A stretch of DNA of 64,000 nucleotides from MWCR01 sp049325475 (GTDB lineage Bacteria; Patescibacteriota; Patescibacteriia; 2-12-FULL-60-25): the NCBI GenBank assembly GCA_049325475.1, contig JBMOLN010000007.1, forward strand, positions 496,001 through 560,000, written 5' to 3'. The first letter of the stretch is position 1. Every line of letters begins with the position of its first letter. The notes beneath the pieces are model-generated. The model was given only the letters and a program-made list of their open reading frames with translations, was not told the origin of the DNA and searched no databases. The translations under genes were made by a program, and so were the position numbers. Below are positions 6,471-13,636 of this stretch, piece after piece.

Positions 6471-6740
6471 ATGCAAGAAATCGATATCATCATCACCGGC
6501 AAGGTACAGGGTGTGTTTTACCGGCAAAACGCCAAACAACAGGCGGAGTGGTTAAAGCTCGCCGGTTATGCTGAAAACCTGTCTAACGGCGCGGTTCATA
6601 TTCATATCAAAGGCGAAGACGAGGCGGTTTCTCAATTCGTGGATTGGTGCCGAAGCGGCCCGGTGCATGCCTTGGTTGAAGATGTGAAAGTTTTGTCCGC
6701 TCAAGAAAAAATCGACTCGGATGAGTTTGTAATTAAATAG
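6471..6740 (+). CDS. acyP: acylphosphatase
   Basis: Hydrolyses the carboxyl-phosphate bond of acyl phosphates. The 89-residue protein has the signature GKVQGVFYR with catalytic Arg18 and the catalytic Asn36 in the second motif (GYAENLSNGAVHI). The length is typical. Starts one base after the preceding small gene. A 42-bp inverted repeat of the adjacent DUF559 element begins 10 bp after its stop. Confidence 0.93.
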   Translation: MQEIDIIITGKVQGVFYRQNAKQQAEWLKLAGYAENLSNGAVHIHIKGEDEAVSQFVDWCRSGPVHALVEDVKVLSAQEKIDSDEFVIK

Positions 6741-6750
6741 ACTGGTTTCA

Positions 6751-7204
6751 CCCTCAACCCCCGACCCCTTCCCACCTTGTGAGGGGGAAGGGGAGCATTA
6801 TTTATATATGCAGGATTCAGATTATAAAGAGTTTAGAAGAGATCTGCGTAAAAACGCAACAGAGGCAAAAAAATTGATTTGGCCACATCTGCAAGAATTC
6901 CGCTGGAAAGGGTATCCAATACGCCGCCAATATTCGATAGGCACATACATCGTGGATTTTTATTGTCCAAAAGCGCGTTTGGCAATTGAAATAGATGGGT
7001 CAATTCATGATACAGACATGCAAAAAGGATATGACGAGGAACGGGATATTTGGATTGAGGCCGATGATATAAAAGTCATTAGATTTACAAATCAAGAAGT
7101 AAAAGAAAATCTTGAACAAGTTTTAGCTATTATTGAAAAATTAATCCTATCAAACTAAAAGTCCCTTCCCCCTAAGGAGGTGGGAAGGGATTTAGGGATG
7201 AGGG
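6751..7204 (+). mobile_element. candidate micro-element: DUF559 nuclease gene between 42-bp inverted repeats
   Basis: The left end 6751-6792 and the reverse complement of the right end 7163-7204 agree at 34 of 42 positions by eye, starting CCCTCA and ending GGGGGAAGGG. The only gene between them is the DUF559 nuclease, so the unit is 454 bp. No target-site duplication is evident. Related GC-rich palindromes without a gene occur elsewhere in this window (near 8595, 15384, 55630, 63401). Confidence 0.6.
6808..7158 (+). CDS. DUF559 (Vsr/restriction-endonuclease-like) protein
   Basis: A 116-residue protein of the DUF559 family, related to very-short-patch-repair and PD-(D/E)XK nucleases. Family landmarks: LRKNATEAKKLIWPHL at the N-terminus, then RRQYSIGTYIVDFYCPKARLAIEIDGSIH, where the Asp of VDFY and the Glu-Ile-Asp are the likely metal-binding residues, and DDIKVIRFTNQEV at the end. 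Cleavage activity is inferred from the fold. The gene stands alone between 42-bp inverted repeats, which suggests it moves as a unit or acts on such repeats. Confidence 0.9.
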   Translation: MQDSDYKEFRRDLRKNATEAKKLIWPHLQEFRWKGYPIRRQYSIGTYIVDFYCPKARLAIEIDGSIHDTDMQKGYDEERDIWIEADDIKVIRFTNQEVKENLEQVLAIIEKLILSN

Positions 7205-7217
7205 TGTACTAAGTACA

Positions 7218-8540
7218 TCACCTCGCCGCCTTAATCCTTTTAGCCCACCAGCCGGTGACAAGCGGCAACACTATAAGTGTCGTCAGAATGACCCAAGAGC
7301 CGATAGCAAAAGCAATCTCGCCATCCGGCAAAAGCGTCACATAAGAAACCAATAACACGGCCGGGATCACGCCCGTCTCGCGGATCACGTCAAAAAATAA
7401 CAAATCCCTCCATTGGAAGGTTTTATTTTTACCGGCAAAAAATCCCAATGACAGCGTTACGGACAATGGCCTGACAATTAAAATAAAAACCAAGCTGGCT
7501 AAAATGCCGATCCAGGCATATTGCCAAAAGCTGGCCGATATCAGAGCGCCCAATAAAATGAACACCGAAGGCTTAACAAATCCGTCCACCAAATTAACAA
7601 AAAAGTGTTCAATCTCTTTAAACCCTTGTTGGGCGTCAAATAAAAGTCCGGTGATAAAAGCCGCCAAATATCCTGATCCGCCCCACATTGTGGATAAAGT
7701 ATAGGCAACAAAAGCCACACCGATAAAAAATGGGAAACTGGCCATTGACATGGTTTTTGATCCTTTCCACAATCTAAGTAAGAAATACGCCAAATATCCG
7801 ATAACTAAACCGATTAAAAGCTCTTTAAAAAACACAATCAAAATCGCGACGCTGAACAAATGGCTCCAAACATCGAATAACGAAGTTATCGACGCGCCGG
7901 AACCTATAACAACAACGGCAAAGACCGCCGTCATGATCGTGCCTAAAACATCATTTACCGCGCTTTCGGAAATTGCAACAGTGGCATCATCCGGATTTTT
8001 CAGCTTCAATCTTTTAAGAGTGGGCACGATAGCCGCCGGATCCGTGGAACTCAACATCGCACCCAAAAGCGCGATCGTTCCAATGGAAATCGGTAAAGCA
8101 AACAGCCACTTAAAGCCAACCAAACCGCCGCTGAATAAGCCGGCCGTGATAAGCGTGCCAATAATAGCCAAGCTTAAAATCGGAAGCAATAATTTTTTAA
8201 ATGAAGCAAATTTAACATCCAAACCTCCGCCGAAAATGATCAAAATACCGAATAATTCCACTAAAATTTTTAAAGTTTCTGAAGATTGAGTAAGTAGTGA
8301 GAATTCATTTTTGAAAAGATACCCCAAGCCGATTGCCCATACAAAATAGGGAACATTGAATTGTTTTTCCAGCCTGTGAGCATAAAAAGCCAAAATCGGA
8401 ATCAATGCGGCCACCAGAGGAATGGCAATTTCCGGTTCATGCAATCTGGGACGCAAAAAAAGCAGAATCCCAAACAAAGCCCCTATCTCAAGCGCATAAA
8501 ACAACAGCGACTTGAGTTGATCTTGTATATCTTTTTTCAT
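7218..8540 (-). CDS. Na+/H+ or K+/H+ antiporter, CPA1/NhaP type
   Basis: Multi-pass inner-membrane exchanger with about 12 hydrophobic segments over 440 residues. Motifs of the CPA1 core are clear: SSTDPAAIVPTLKRLKLK and AISESAVNDVLGTIM, where the Asn-Asp pair is the ion-binding site of electroneutral exchangers. GLLFDAQQGF and GGSGYLAAFITG also fit. I chose ATG 8540 (MKKDIQDQ) because an extended -10 box ends 13 bp upstream; the longer frame to 8567 would overlap that box. No C-terminal regulatory domain is present. The ion (Na+ or K+) cannot be told from sequence alone. Confidence 0.88.
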   Translation of the reverse strand: MKKDIQDQLKSLLFYALEIGALFGILLFLRPRLHEPEIAIPLVAALIPILAFYAHRLEKQFNVPYFVWAIGLGYLFKNEFSLLTQSSETLKILVELFGILIIFGGGLDVKFASFKKLLLPILSLAIIGTLITAGLFSGGLVGFKWLFALPISIGTIALLGAMLSSTDPAAIVPTLKRLKLKNPDDATVAISESAVNDVLGTIMTAVFAVVVIGSGASITSLFDVWSHLFSVAILIVFFKELLIGLVIGYLAYFLLRLWKGSKTMSMASFPFFIGVAFVAYTLSTMWGGSGYLAAFITGLLFDAQQGFKEIEHFFVNLVDGFVKPSVFILLGALISASFWQYAWIGILASLVFILIVRPLSVTLSLGFFAGKNKTFQWRDLLFFDVIRETGVIPAVLLVSYVTLLPDGEIAFAIGSWVILTTLIVLPLVTGWWAKRIKAAR

Positions 8541-8553
8541 AGAAACTAAAGGT

Positions 8554-8562
8554 ATTATAGCA
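8554..8562 (-). promoter_or_regulatory. extended -10 promoter of the antiporter gene
   Basis: Minus-strand TGCTATAAT, 13 bp ahead of the ATG, so the transcript would have only a few leader bases. Confidence 0.55.
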
Positions 8563-8582
8563 CACAAAACCTCAACCCGAGC

Positions 8583-8770
8583 GCGGCCTGACTCATCCCC
8601 CTGCCCCCAATTCTTTTAAGAATAAGAGAAGGGGGATTAAAACCGGTTCTTAAATTATTTTATATACTAAGCAAACAAGCCCCTCTATTGATCTCAAGAG
8701 AGGGGTTTGGGGTGAGTTTGGTCTTGCCAAGCCCCTCTATAGATCTTAAGAGAGGGATACGGCACGCCCA
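8583..8770. repeat. cluster of GC-rich palindromic elements
   Basis: Three hairpin-forming blocks: ATCCCCC...GGGGGAT around 8597-8638, then CCCCTCTATTGATC with AGAGAGGGG, and CCCCTCTATAGATC with AGAGAGGG. The string GGTGAGTTTGGTCTTGC occurs at 8711 and again at 8823. No gene is seen in the 8541-8964 gap. Confidence 0.6.
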
Positions 8771-8880
8771 TCGAAGCTTCTCGACCCTCGGAGCTTTAGC
8801 GTAGTGGGTTAGCGTAGTTGTGGGTGAGTTTGGTCTTGCTGGTGCATCTTTTACTAACCGCAGTATTTACCGTATACTAA

Positions 8881-8960
8881 TAGCTGTTAGCGGATAGCTG
8901 TTAGCCCATGGCGGATATTTCAGTTCAGCTGTCAGCTATCAGCCATAAGCTAAAAGCTAG
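8881..8960. repeat. heptamer inverted-arm repeat, AGCT-type
   Basis: Left block TAGCTGT, TAGCGGA, TAGCTGT, TAGCCCA (8881-8908); right block CAGCTGT, CAGCTAT, CAGCCAT, AAGCTAA, AAGCTAG (8926-8960). It ends four bases before the start codon of the flavoprotein gene. Confidence 0.75.
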
Positions 8961-8964
8961 TAAT

Positions 8965-10890
8965 ATGAAATATCCCAAACTCTTCAGCTCTGCCAAAATC
9001 GGCACGCTTAAACTCAAAAACCGCTTGGTCATGCCGCCCATGGTGCGCAATTACGCGGATAAAACCGGTAAAGCCACAGACCGCTTTGCGGCTCACATTG
9101 AATCCATCGCCAAAGGCGGAGTTGGTCTCATGATCCTCGAGGCGAGTTTTGTCAGCCCTGAAGGCAGAGGGTTTTTAAACGAATTGGGTGTTCATCATGA
9201 TTCGGTTATTCCCGGGTTAAAGCGTCTTGCAAAAATCGCTCATGACAATAAATCCGCCATCGCTATCCAGCTGTATCATGCCGGCCGTCAGACACACTCT
9301 GATATCACAGGCAAAAAACCGGTCGCGCCGAGCGCCATTCCCTGCCCAACAATGCAGCAAAAGCCGCATGCCCTGACGCAAAAAGAAATCAAAAATTTGG
9401 TCAAGGCTTTTGGTAAAGCGGCCGGAAGAGCTAAAAAAGCCGGCTTTGATGCTGTCGAAATCCACGGCGCGCACGGTTATCTGATCCAGCAGTTTATATC
9501 GCCTTATTCCAATACGCGCACGGATAATTATGGCGGATCTTTTGAGAATCGCATGAGATTTTTATTGGAAGTTTTTGAATCGGTTCAAGAAAATGTTGGT
9601 CCCACTTTCCCGGTCATTGTCCGTCTTTCGGGCGAGGAAATGGTGGATGGGGGTCTCACCGTAAAAGACATGGTTGAAGTTGCTAAGATTTTAGAAGCCG
9701 CGGGCGCCGATGCTTTGCATATCTCCTCCGGCAATTACGGATCCTATGCCAAAGGCCATCTTATCCCGCCCATGGCCGTTCCTGACGGAGTCAATATACC
9801 TTTGGCCAAAGCCATCAAAAAAGCAGTCAAAATCCCTGTTATCGCGGTAGCTAAAATCCGCAAACCAGAACTGGCCGAAAAAACTTTAAAAGACGGTTCA
9901 GCCGACTTTATCGCCATCGGTCGCCCGTTGCTTGCCGATCCGGAGTGGCCGGATAAAGCCAAAAAAGGCAAAGCCGCAGACATCAATCCCTGTATTGCCT
10001 GCAATCAAGGCTGTATCAGCCGTTTATTTGCCCAGCAAGATGTATGGTGCACCGTGAATCCGGCCTGCGGCCGCGAGCTCGAATTCATGAAGCCTAAAAC
10101 TTCATCCAAAAAAGTTCTAATCGTCGGCGGAGGACCTGGCGGCATGGCGGCGGCAAAAACCGCAGCCGAGCGCGGCCATAAAGTCACGCTCTACGAGGCA
10201 AAGTCAGAACTGGGAGGTCAGTTGCATGCCGCGGCCATGGCTCCGCATCGCGAAGACTGGGAACTCTTGCGCAAATCTTTGATCCGCGATCTTAAAAAAC
10301 TTAAAGTCGATATTGTCTTAAACACTGAATGTTCAATAGAAGAAGCGCGCAAAGGAGAATACGACGCGGCAATAGTTGCCATAGGTTCATCCGCCAAACA
10401 GCCAAATTTGCCGGGCTTAAAAAACATTAAAACAGTAATCGCCCGCGAGATTTTTGAAGGCAAAGCCAAACCCGAAGGCCACTGTGTCATCATCGGCGGC
10501 GGCTGCATGGGCGCTCAAACTGCCGAGTACTTGGCGGACAAGGGCCATAAAGTCACCCTGATTGAGCTCACGGAAAACATCGCTCTGGAGGCGCCGGTTG
10601 ATGAGCGTTATCTGCTTTTGGAACGTCTCAAAGAAAAGGGTGTCAAACTTATGCCGCAAACCAAGGTCTTGAAATTACAAAAAGATGGAGCACTGGTTCA
10701 CACCCAAGATGGCAAGCGCGTAATAACCGGCGACACCATCGTTATCTGCCTTGGCTCCACGCCAAACGACGGCTTTTCCTATAAACTCAAATTTTTGATC
10801 GACAGCGTCCAGGTCATCGGCGATGCCAAAGATCCCCGCCGCGTCACCGACGCAGTTGCCGAAGGCGCCTTAGCGGCATTGGAAATATAA
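8965..10890 (+). CDS. FMN/FAD iron-sulfur oxidoreductase, 2,4-dienoyl-CoA reductase / Old Yellow Enzyme type
   Basis: A 641-residue two-part flavoenzyme. Residues about 1-340 form the Old Yellow Enzyme TIM barrel with FMN (KLKNRLVMPPMV, HGAHGYLIQQFISPYSN, NYGGSFENR, IGRPLLADPE). A Cys cluster CIACNQGC...WCTVNPAC follows and should hold a 4Fe-4S centre. From about 375 a Rossmann FAD/NAD(P) module begins (VLIVGGGPGGMAAA, later CVIIGGGCMGAQTAEYL). This is the FadH/trimethylamine-dehydrogenase layout; the substrate is not predictable. Start at 8965 (MKYPKLFSSAKIG); the open frame begins at 8908 but the extra 19 codons are made of heptamer repeat. Followed by a good terminator. Confidence 0.93.
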   Translation: MKYPKLFSSAKIGTLKLKNRLVMPPMVRNYADKTGKATDRFAAHIESIAKGGVGLMILEASFVSPEGRGFLNELGVHHDSVIPGLKRLAKIAHDNKSAIAIQLYHAGRQTHSDITGKKPVAPSAIPCPTMQQKPHALTQKEIKNLVKAFGKAAGRAKKAGFDAVEIHGAHGYLIQQFISPYSNTRTDNYGGSFENRMRFLLEVFESVQENVGPTFPVIVRLSGEEMVDGGLTVKDMVEVAKILEAAGADALHISSGNYGSYAKGHLIPPMAVPDGVNIPLAKAIKKAVKIPVIAVAKIRKPELAEKTLKDGSADFIAIGRPLLADPEWPDKAKKGKAADINPCIACNQGCISRLFAQQDVWCTVNPACGRELEFMKPKTSSKKVLIVGGGPGGMAAAKTAAERGHKVTLYEAKSELGGQLHAAAMAPHREDWELLRKSLIRDLKKLKVDIVLNTECSIEEARKGEYDAAIVAIGSSAKQPNLPGLKNIKTVIAREIFEGKAKPEGHCVIIGGGCMGAQTAEYLADKGHKVTLIELTENIALEAPVDERYLLLERLKEKGVKLMPQTKVLKLQKDGALVHTQDGKRVITGDTIVICLGSTPNDGFSYKLKFLIDSVQVIGDAKDPRRVTDAVAEGALAALEI

Positions 10891-10934
10891 CCCGCACTCC
10901 CCGTCCTCAATTAATAATATTGCGGATGCACCTC

Positions 10935-10965
10935 TCTCCCGGGCTCGGGAGAAAGGCGTTTTTTA
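10935..10965 (+). terminator. intrinsic terminator of the flavoprotein gene
   Basis: TCTCCCG (10935-10941) pairs with CGGGAGA (10946-10952) over GGCT, followed by AAGGCG and six T. Confidence 0.75.
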
Positions 10966-10975
10966 GTTATAATGC

Positions 10976-11004
10976 TTGACAATCTGTAAATTTTTTGTTA
11001 AATT
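10976..11004 (+). promoter_or_regulatory. sigma70-type promoter
   Basis: TTGACA at 10976-10981, 17-bp spacer, TAAATT at 10999-11004, 33 bp ahead of the 11038 gene. Confidence 0.65.
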
Positions 11005-11037
11005 CGGCTTCGCACTCTAAAAAAAGAAAGGCGACAA

Positions 11038-11697
11038 ATGCAAGCCATTTCGCAAAAGGAATTGGAACAAAAGATCCAGTTGGCCAAAAGCTGGAGTTCC
11101 ATGCGAGTCGATGAAGGGTCGTTCCTGTTACTACAAATACTTACGCTGTTTGTGATACTGAGCGTGTCGGTTCTCTTACTGGCATTCGGCATAGCCACAT
11201 TCAATTTTTCTTCTCTTTGGATTAATATCGCATTATTTGCCGCCATTGCGGCCGCATGTCGGTTTTCTTGGCGCAGGTATAAGCGCGCCCTGCATCTATA
11301 TGATCGTGCCGATCAAATCACTCAAGCTTGGAAGAATTATTTGGACTACCATGATTATCTCGCATCCCTCGCCAAGCCCACAGACTCGCAAACAGCCTCG
11401 CTCCAGCAAGCCGGAATCGAATTGTATTGGGCGGCCGCAAGTTTCGATCAGGCCGCGGCGAATTATGAGGACTGTAAAAAGTCCCCAGCTTCTGCCTTGC
11501 CTGCGTATCGTGTCCCGGCACTGCCTGCGTTCGACGTTCCGCTGGAAGCCATCACTCCGGATGACATCCCCGAGTCATGCAAAAGACGTAAAACCTTGAT
11601 CGGCGAAATAGCAGCCATCAACAACAGTGATGAGCACGGCGAACTCGCGGATGCATCTTTAGACACCAAAGAGCCGCAGAAAACCCCGAACTCATAA
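11038..11697 (+). CDS. unknown membrane protein with two central helices
   Basis: A 219-residue protein I cannot assign. Residues 1-25 form a charged amphipathic segment (ISQKELEQKIQLAKSW); two adjacent hydrophobic helices follow (LLLQILTLFVILSVSVLLLAFG and LWINIALFAAIAAACRFSW); the rest is a soluble Ala- and Tyr-rich, probably helical tail ending in Asp/Pro-rich sequence. Has its own TTGACA promoter and an AAAGG ribosome binding site 7 bases ahead of the ATG. The next gene follows after 11 bp with a GGAG site, so the two form an operon ending in a small T-run hairpin. Base composition is more GC-rich than the surrounding intergenic DNA. Confidence 0.7.
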   Translation: MQAISQKELEQKIQLAKSWSSMRVDEGSFLLLQILTLFVILSVSVLLLAFGIATFNFSSLWINIALFAAIAAACRFSWRRYKRALHLYDRADQITQAWKNYLDYHDYLASLAKPTDSQTASLQQAGIELYWAAASFDQAAANYEDCKKSPASALPAYRVPALPAFDVPLEAITPDDIPESCKRRKTLIGEIAAINNSDEHGELADASLDTKEPQKTPNS

Positions 11698-11708
11698 AGG
11701 AGAAAAAC

Positions 11709-11951
11709 ATGGCTCTTACGGACGATAAAGTCAGACTCTTAATCGCTTCGGTCGGTGAAGCTATGCAGAACCAATGGCGTGTTGTCATTTTGGGTCTGCC
11801 GGACGAGCAGATTGCGGTTATAGAGCGAATGATTGCCAAAAGCGCTAAAGGCACCGCCAAAACCAATGCCCAATCAGCCAAAGACTGCAAAGCTCTGCGT
11901 CAACGGCGTATTATCATCTTCATAGAGCCTGAAACCGATTCAGACTCATAA
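11709..11951 (+). CDS. unknown 80-residue protein
   Basis: No family recognised. The sequence begins MALTDDKVRLLIASVGEAM and has a short hydrophobic strand (WRVVILGLP), an Ala/Lys-rich helical stretch with several Gln, and an RRIIIFIEP strand before an acidic C-terminus. Soluble and probably alpha/beta. Preceded by AAAGGAG at good spacing and 11 bp behind the 11038 gene, its likely partner. A CCC/GGG hairpin with six T begins at its stop. Confidence 0.6.
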   Translation: MALTDDKVRLLIASVGEAMQNQWRVVILGLPDEQIAVIERMIAKSAKGTAKTNAQSAKDCKALRQRRIIIFIEPETDSDS

Positions 11952-11972
11952 CCCTCATCTTTGGGGTTTTTT
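11950..11972 (+). terminator. small intrinsic terminator
   Basis: AACCC (11950-11954) pairs with GGGTT (11964-11968) over a nine-base loop, running into six T. Confidence 0.55.
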
Positions 11973-12015
11973 AATTTGATTTTTATGAGACTTTAGGGGA
12001 GAATAAAACAAACTT

Positions 12016-12396
12016 ATGAGAGCGGGTATAATCCTCATCAAAGATAATCAAATACTTCTCATTCACCGCCATAAAAGCGGCAAGGAATATTTTGTTTTGC
12101 CCGGAGGCGGAGTCGAGGAAGGCGAATCTCCTGCGGATACTGCCGTTCGCGAAGCTAAAGAAGAAACGAGCCTTGATGTTATACTCACTGACAAGTTTTT
12201 AGATTATATTGACCCGCGCGACAACAATCCCCATCGTTATTATTTTGTTGATAAATTTTCCGGCACCCTTCAACTCGGCGGTGCAGAGGCATTGGAAAAC
12301 AGCACTCAAAATTCTTACGAGCTTGAGTGGCACGCGCTCGCTGATTTAAAAACACTAACTTTCTACCCGGCAGAACTGGCGGGGGAGATTATGTAG
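12016..12396 (+). CDS. Nudix hydrolase
   Basis: A 126-residue single-domain Nudix pyrophosphohydrolase. The Nudix box reads GGGVEEGESPADTAVREAKEET, with all Gx5Ex7REUxEE glutamates; the following Gly is Ser (EETSLD). The upstream strand IILIKDNQILLIHRHKSG and LPGGG are typical. The substrate (damaged nucleotide, dinucleoside polyphosphate or another) cannot be told from the sequence. It stands alone between a terminator and a DUF2892 gene. Confidence 0.9.
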   Translation: MRAGIILIKDNQILLIHRHKSGKEYFVLPGGGVEEGESPADTAVREAKEETSLDVILTDKFLDYIDPRDNNPHRYYFVDKFSGTLQLGGAEALENSTQNSYELEWHALADLKTLTFYPAELAGEIM

Positions 12397-12498
12397 AGGT
12401 TTGTACCGCTTTTTGCATTCTATGTATTTTATTAAAAAATTTCGACGAATTTAATATTATTGTACTTAGTGCGTTATAAGATGTACTATATTATTATT

Positions 12499-12786
12499 AT
12501 GTTCAGAACAAATGAAGGTCCTTTGGACCGCTTACTCCGTGCCACATTCGGAGCGATTCTCTTACTCGCCGGAATTTTTTATCTTGCCGGAGTCTGGCAA
12601 TGGGTTGTAATCATTTTGGCGTTTATTTTTTTTGCAACCGCAATCCTCGGCTTTTGCGGGGCATATACTTTATTAAAATTCGACACGCTCAAATGCGGTA
12701 AGAACTGGCCATCTTGGGTAGCTTGGCTCTGGATTGTCTTGCTCGTCATCTGCGCAGCTTTATTTTACATCAGCCAACAACTCTAA
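12499..12786 (+). CDS. DUF2892 (YgaP-membrane-domain-like) protein
   Basis: A 95-residue membrane protein. The start MFRTNEGPLDRLLRATFGAILLLAGI matches the DUF2892 family opening (N-x-G-x-x-D-R-x-x-R), followed by two or three helices and the characteristic FCGAYTLLKFDTLKC end of the core. A further helix (WVAWLWIVLLVICAALFYI) is appended. In other bacteria the domain is fused to rhodanese or found alone; its role is unknown. The ATG at 12499 is 9 bp behind a TACTAT -10 box, another near-leaderless start. The frame is open upstream to 12460, but those codons cover the promoter. Confidence 0.8.
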   Translation: MFRTNEGPLDRLLRATFGAILLLAGIFYLAGVWQWVVIILAFIFFATAILGFCGAYTLLKFDTLKCGKNWPSWVAWLWIVLLVICAALFYISQQL

Positions 12787-12867
12787 ACTTCTAATCACGC
12801 AATTTCCAATTTTTAGCTCCACGGGGTCCGGGTTGTAAATCGGGGGATATCAGTAAGCAACATATAA

Positions 12868-12894
12868 AAAAGAATCGAGCTTCGCGCTCGACTC
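12868..12894 (-). terminator. intrinsic terminator of the DUF4230 gene
   Basis: TCGAGC (12875-12880) pairs with GCTCGA (12886-12891), extended past one mismatch, with six T on the minus-strand side. Confidence 0.7.
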
Positions 12895-12923
12895 CTGAAT
12901 TTTTTCATTCTTTCCTTCTTTCA

Positions 12924-13523
12924 TTACTTAATTTCAATCGTAATCGTCTTCCCTTGCGCGACATAACCAACGAGTCTCCCGACCTCATCTTTGGCCTTGC
13001 CGGTCGCAAGCGTCACGAACTCTTCCTTTGTTGCCGTTTGCTCCGCAATCTTGGAGAGCTCGCTTAAAGCCTCATTATAACCATCTTCATTTTGTAAAAG
13101 TCTTTTTAAAATTCCCTGATTATTCTCAACCTCAACCGGCCCGACCAACCTTACATTAAACAAATTCGCCTGCGGGATTTTTACAGTAACACCATCATCG
13201 CTGACGCTGATATCATCGGCCGAAACTTTGGCCAAGTCTATTCCCATATTCACTTCCATGGCTCCGCGCGCGGTAATGGTCTGCCCAAAGAAAAAATCTT
13301 TTAAAGCGCTTCCGCTGGTCTTTTCAATCGTCACCGGCTGGTCAAATACATAAGTTTGCGTTACCAAAAAGCCCCTGTCCCGCAAAGCGGTCAGGATAAC
13401 TTGCGCATCAACTTTGGTCTCAAATTCCGTTGGGCGTGCAAATTTATAACCCGCATAACCTGCCACGCCGGCTGTGATCATCAATCCCAGCACAAAAGCA
13501 ATAAAAACATTTCTTGCGTTCAT
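12924..13523 (-). CDS. DUF4230 domain protein, membrane-anchored
   Basis: A 199-residue protein with an N-terminal helix (VFIAFVLGLMITAGVAGYAGYKF) as anchor or signal, then a DUF4230 domain outside the membrane: VILTALRDRGFLVTQTYVFDQ, GAMEVNMGIDLAKVSADDISVSD, and VKIPQANLFNVRL. The C-terminus is helical. Function of the family is unknown. I chose ATG 13523 because a TTGATT-17-TATCTT promoter ends 8 bp ahead of it; the frame upstream to 13541 would overlap this promoter. Confidence 0.8.
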   Translation of the reverse strand: MNARNVFIAFVLGLMITAGVAGYAGYKFARPTEFETKVDAQVILTALRDRGFLVTQTYVFDQPVTIEKTSGSALKDFFFGQTITARGAMEVNMGIDLAKVSADDISVSDDGVTVKIPQANLFNVRLVGPVEVENNQGILKRLLQNEDGYNEALSELSKIAEQTATKEEFVTLATGKAKDEVGRLVGYVAQGKTITIEIK

Positions 13524-13531
13524 ACAATCTA

Positions 13532-13560
13532 AAGATAGCATATTTTAGCCGAAAAATCAA
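13532..13560 (-). promoter_or_regulatory. promoter of the DUF4230 gene, near-leaderless
   Basis: Minus-strand TTGATT (13560-13555), 17-bp spacer, TGC-extended TATCTT (13537-13532), then 8 bp to the ATG. Confidence 0.6.
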
Positions 13561-13636
13561 GGGTTTCCGCCTCTGCCTCACGATATCTCAAAACACCTTT
13601 GGTAAAGGGGGTAATTAAAAGTGGGATTGGTGAGAG

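Noticed and set aside
7750..8289. 179-residue plus-strand frame over the antiporter gene
   Set aside because: Antisense shadow of a multi-pass membrane protein; Lys/Thr/Pro-rich without a fold.
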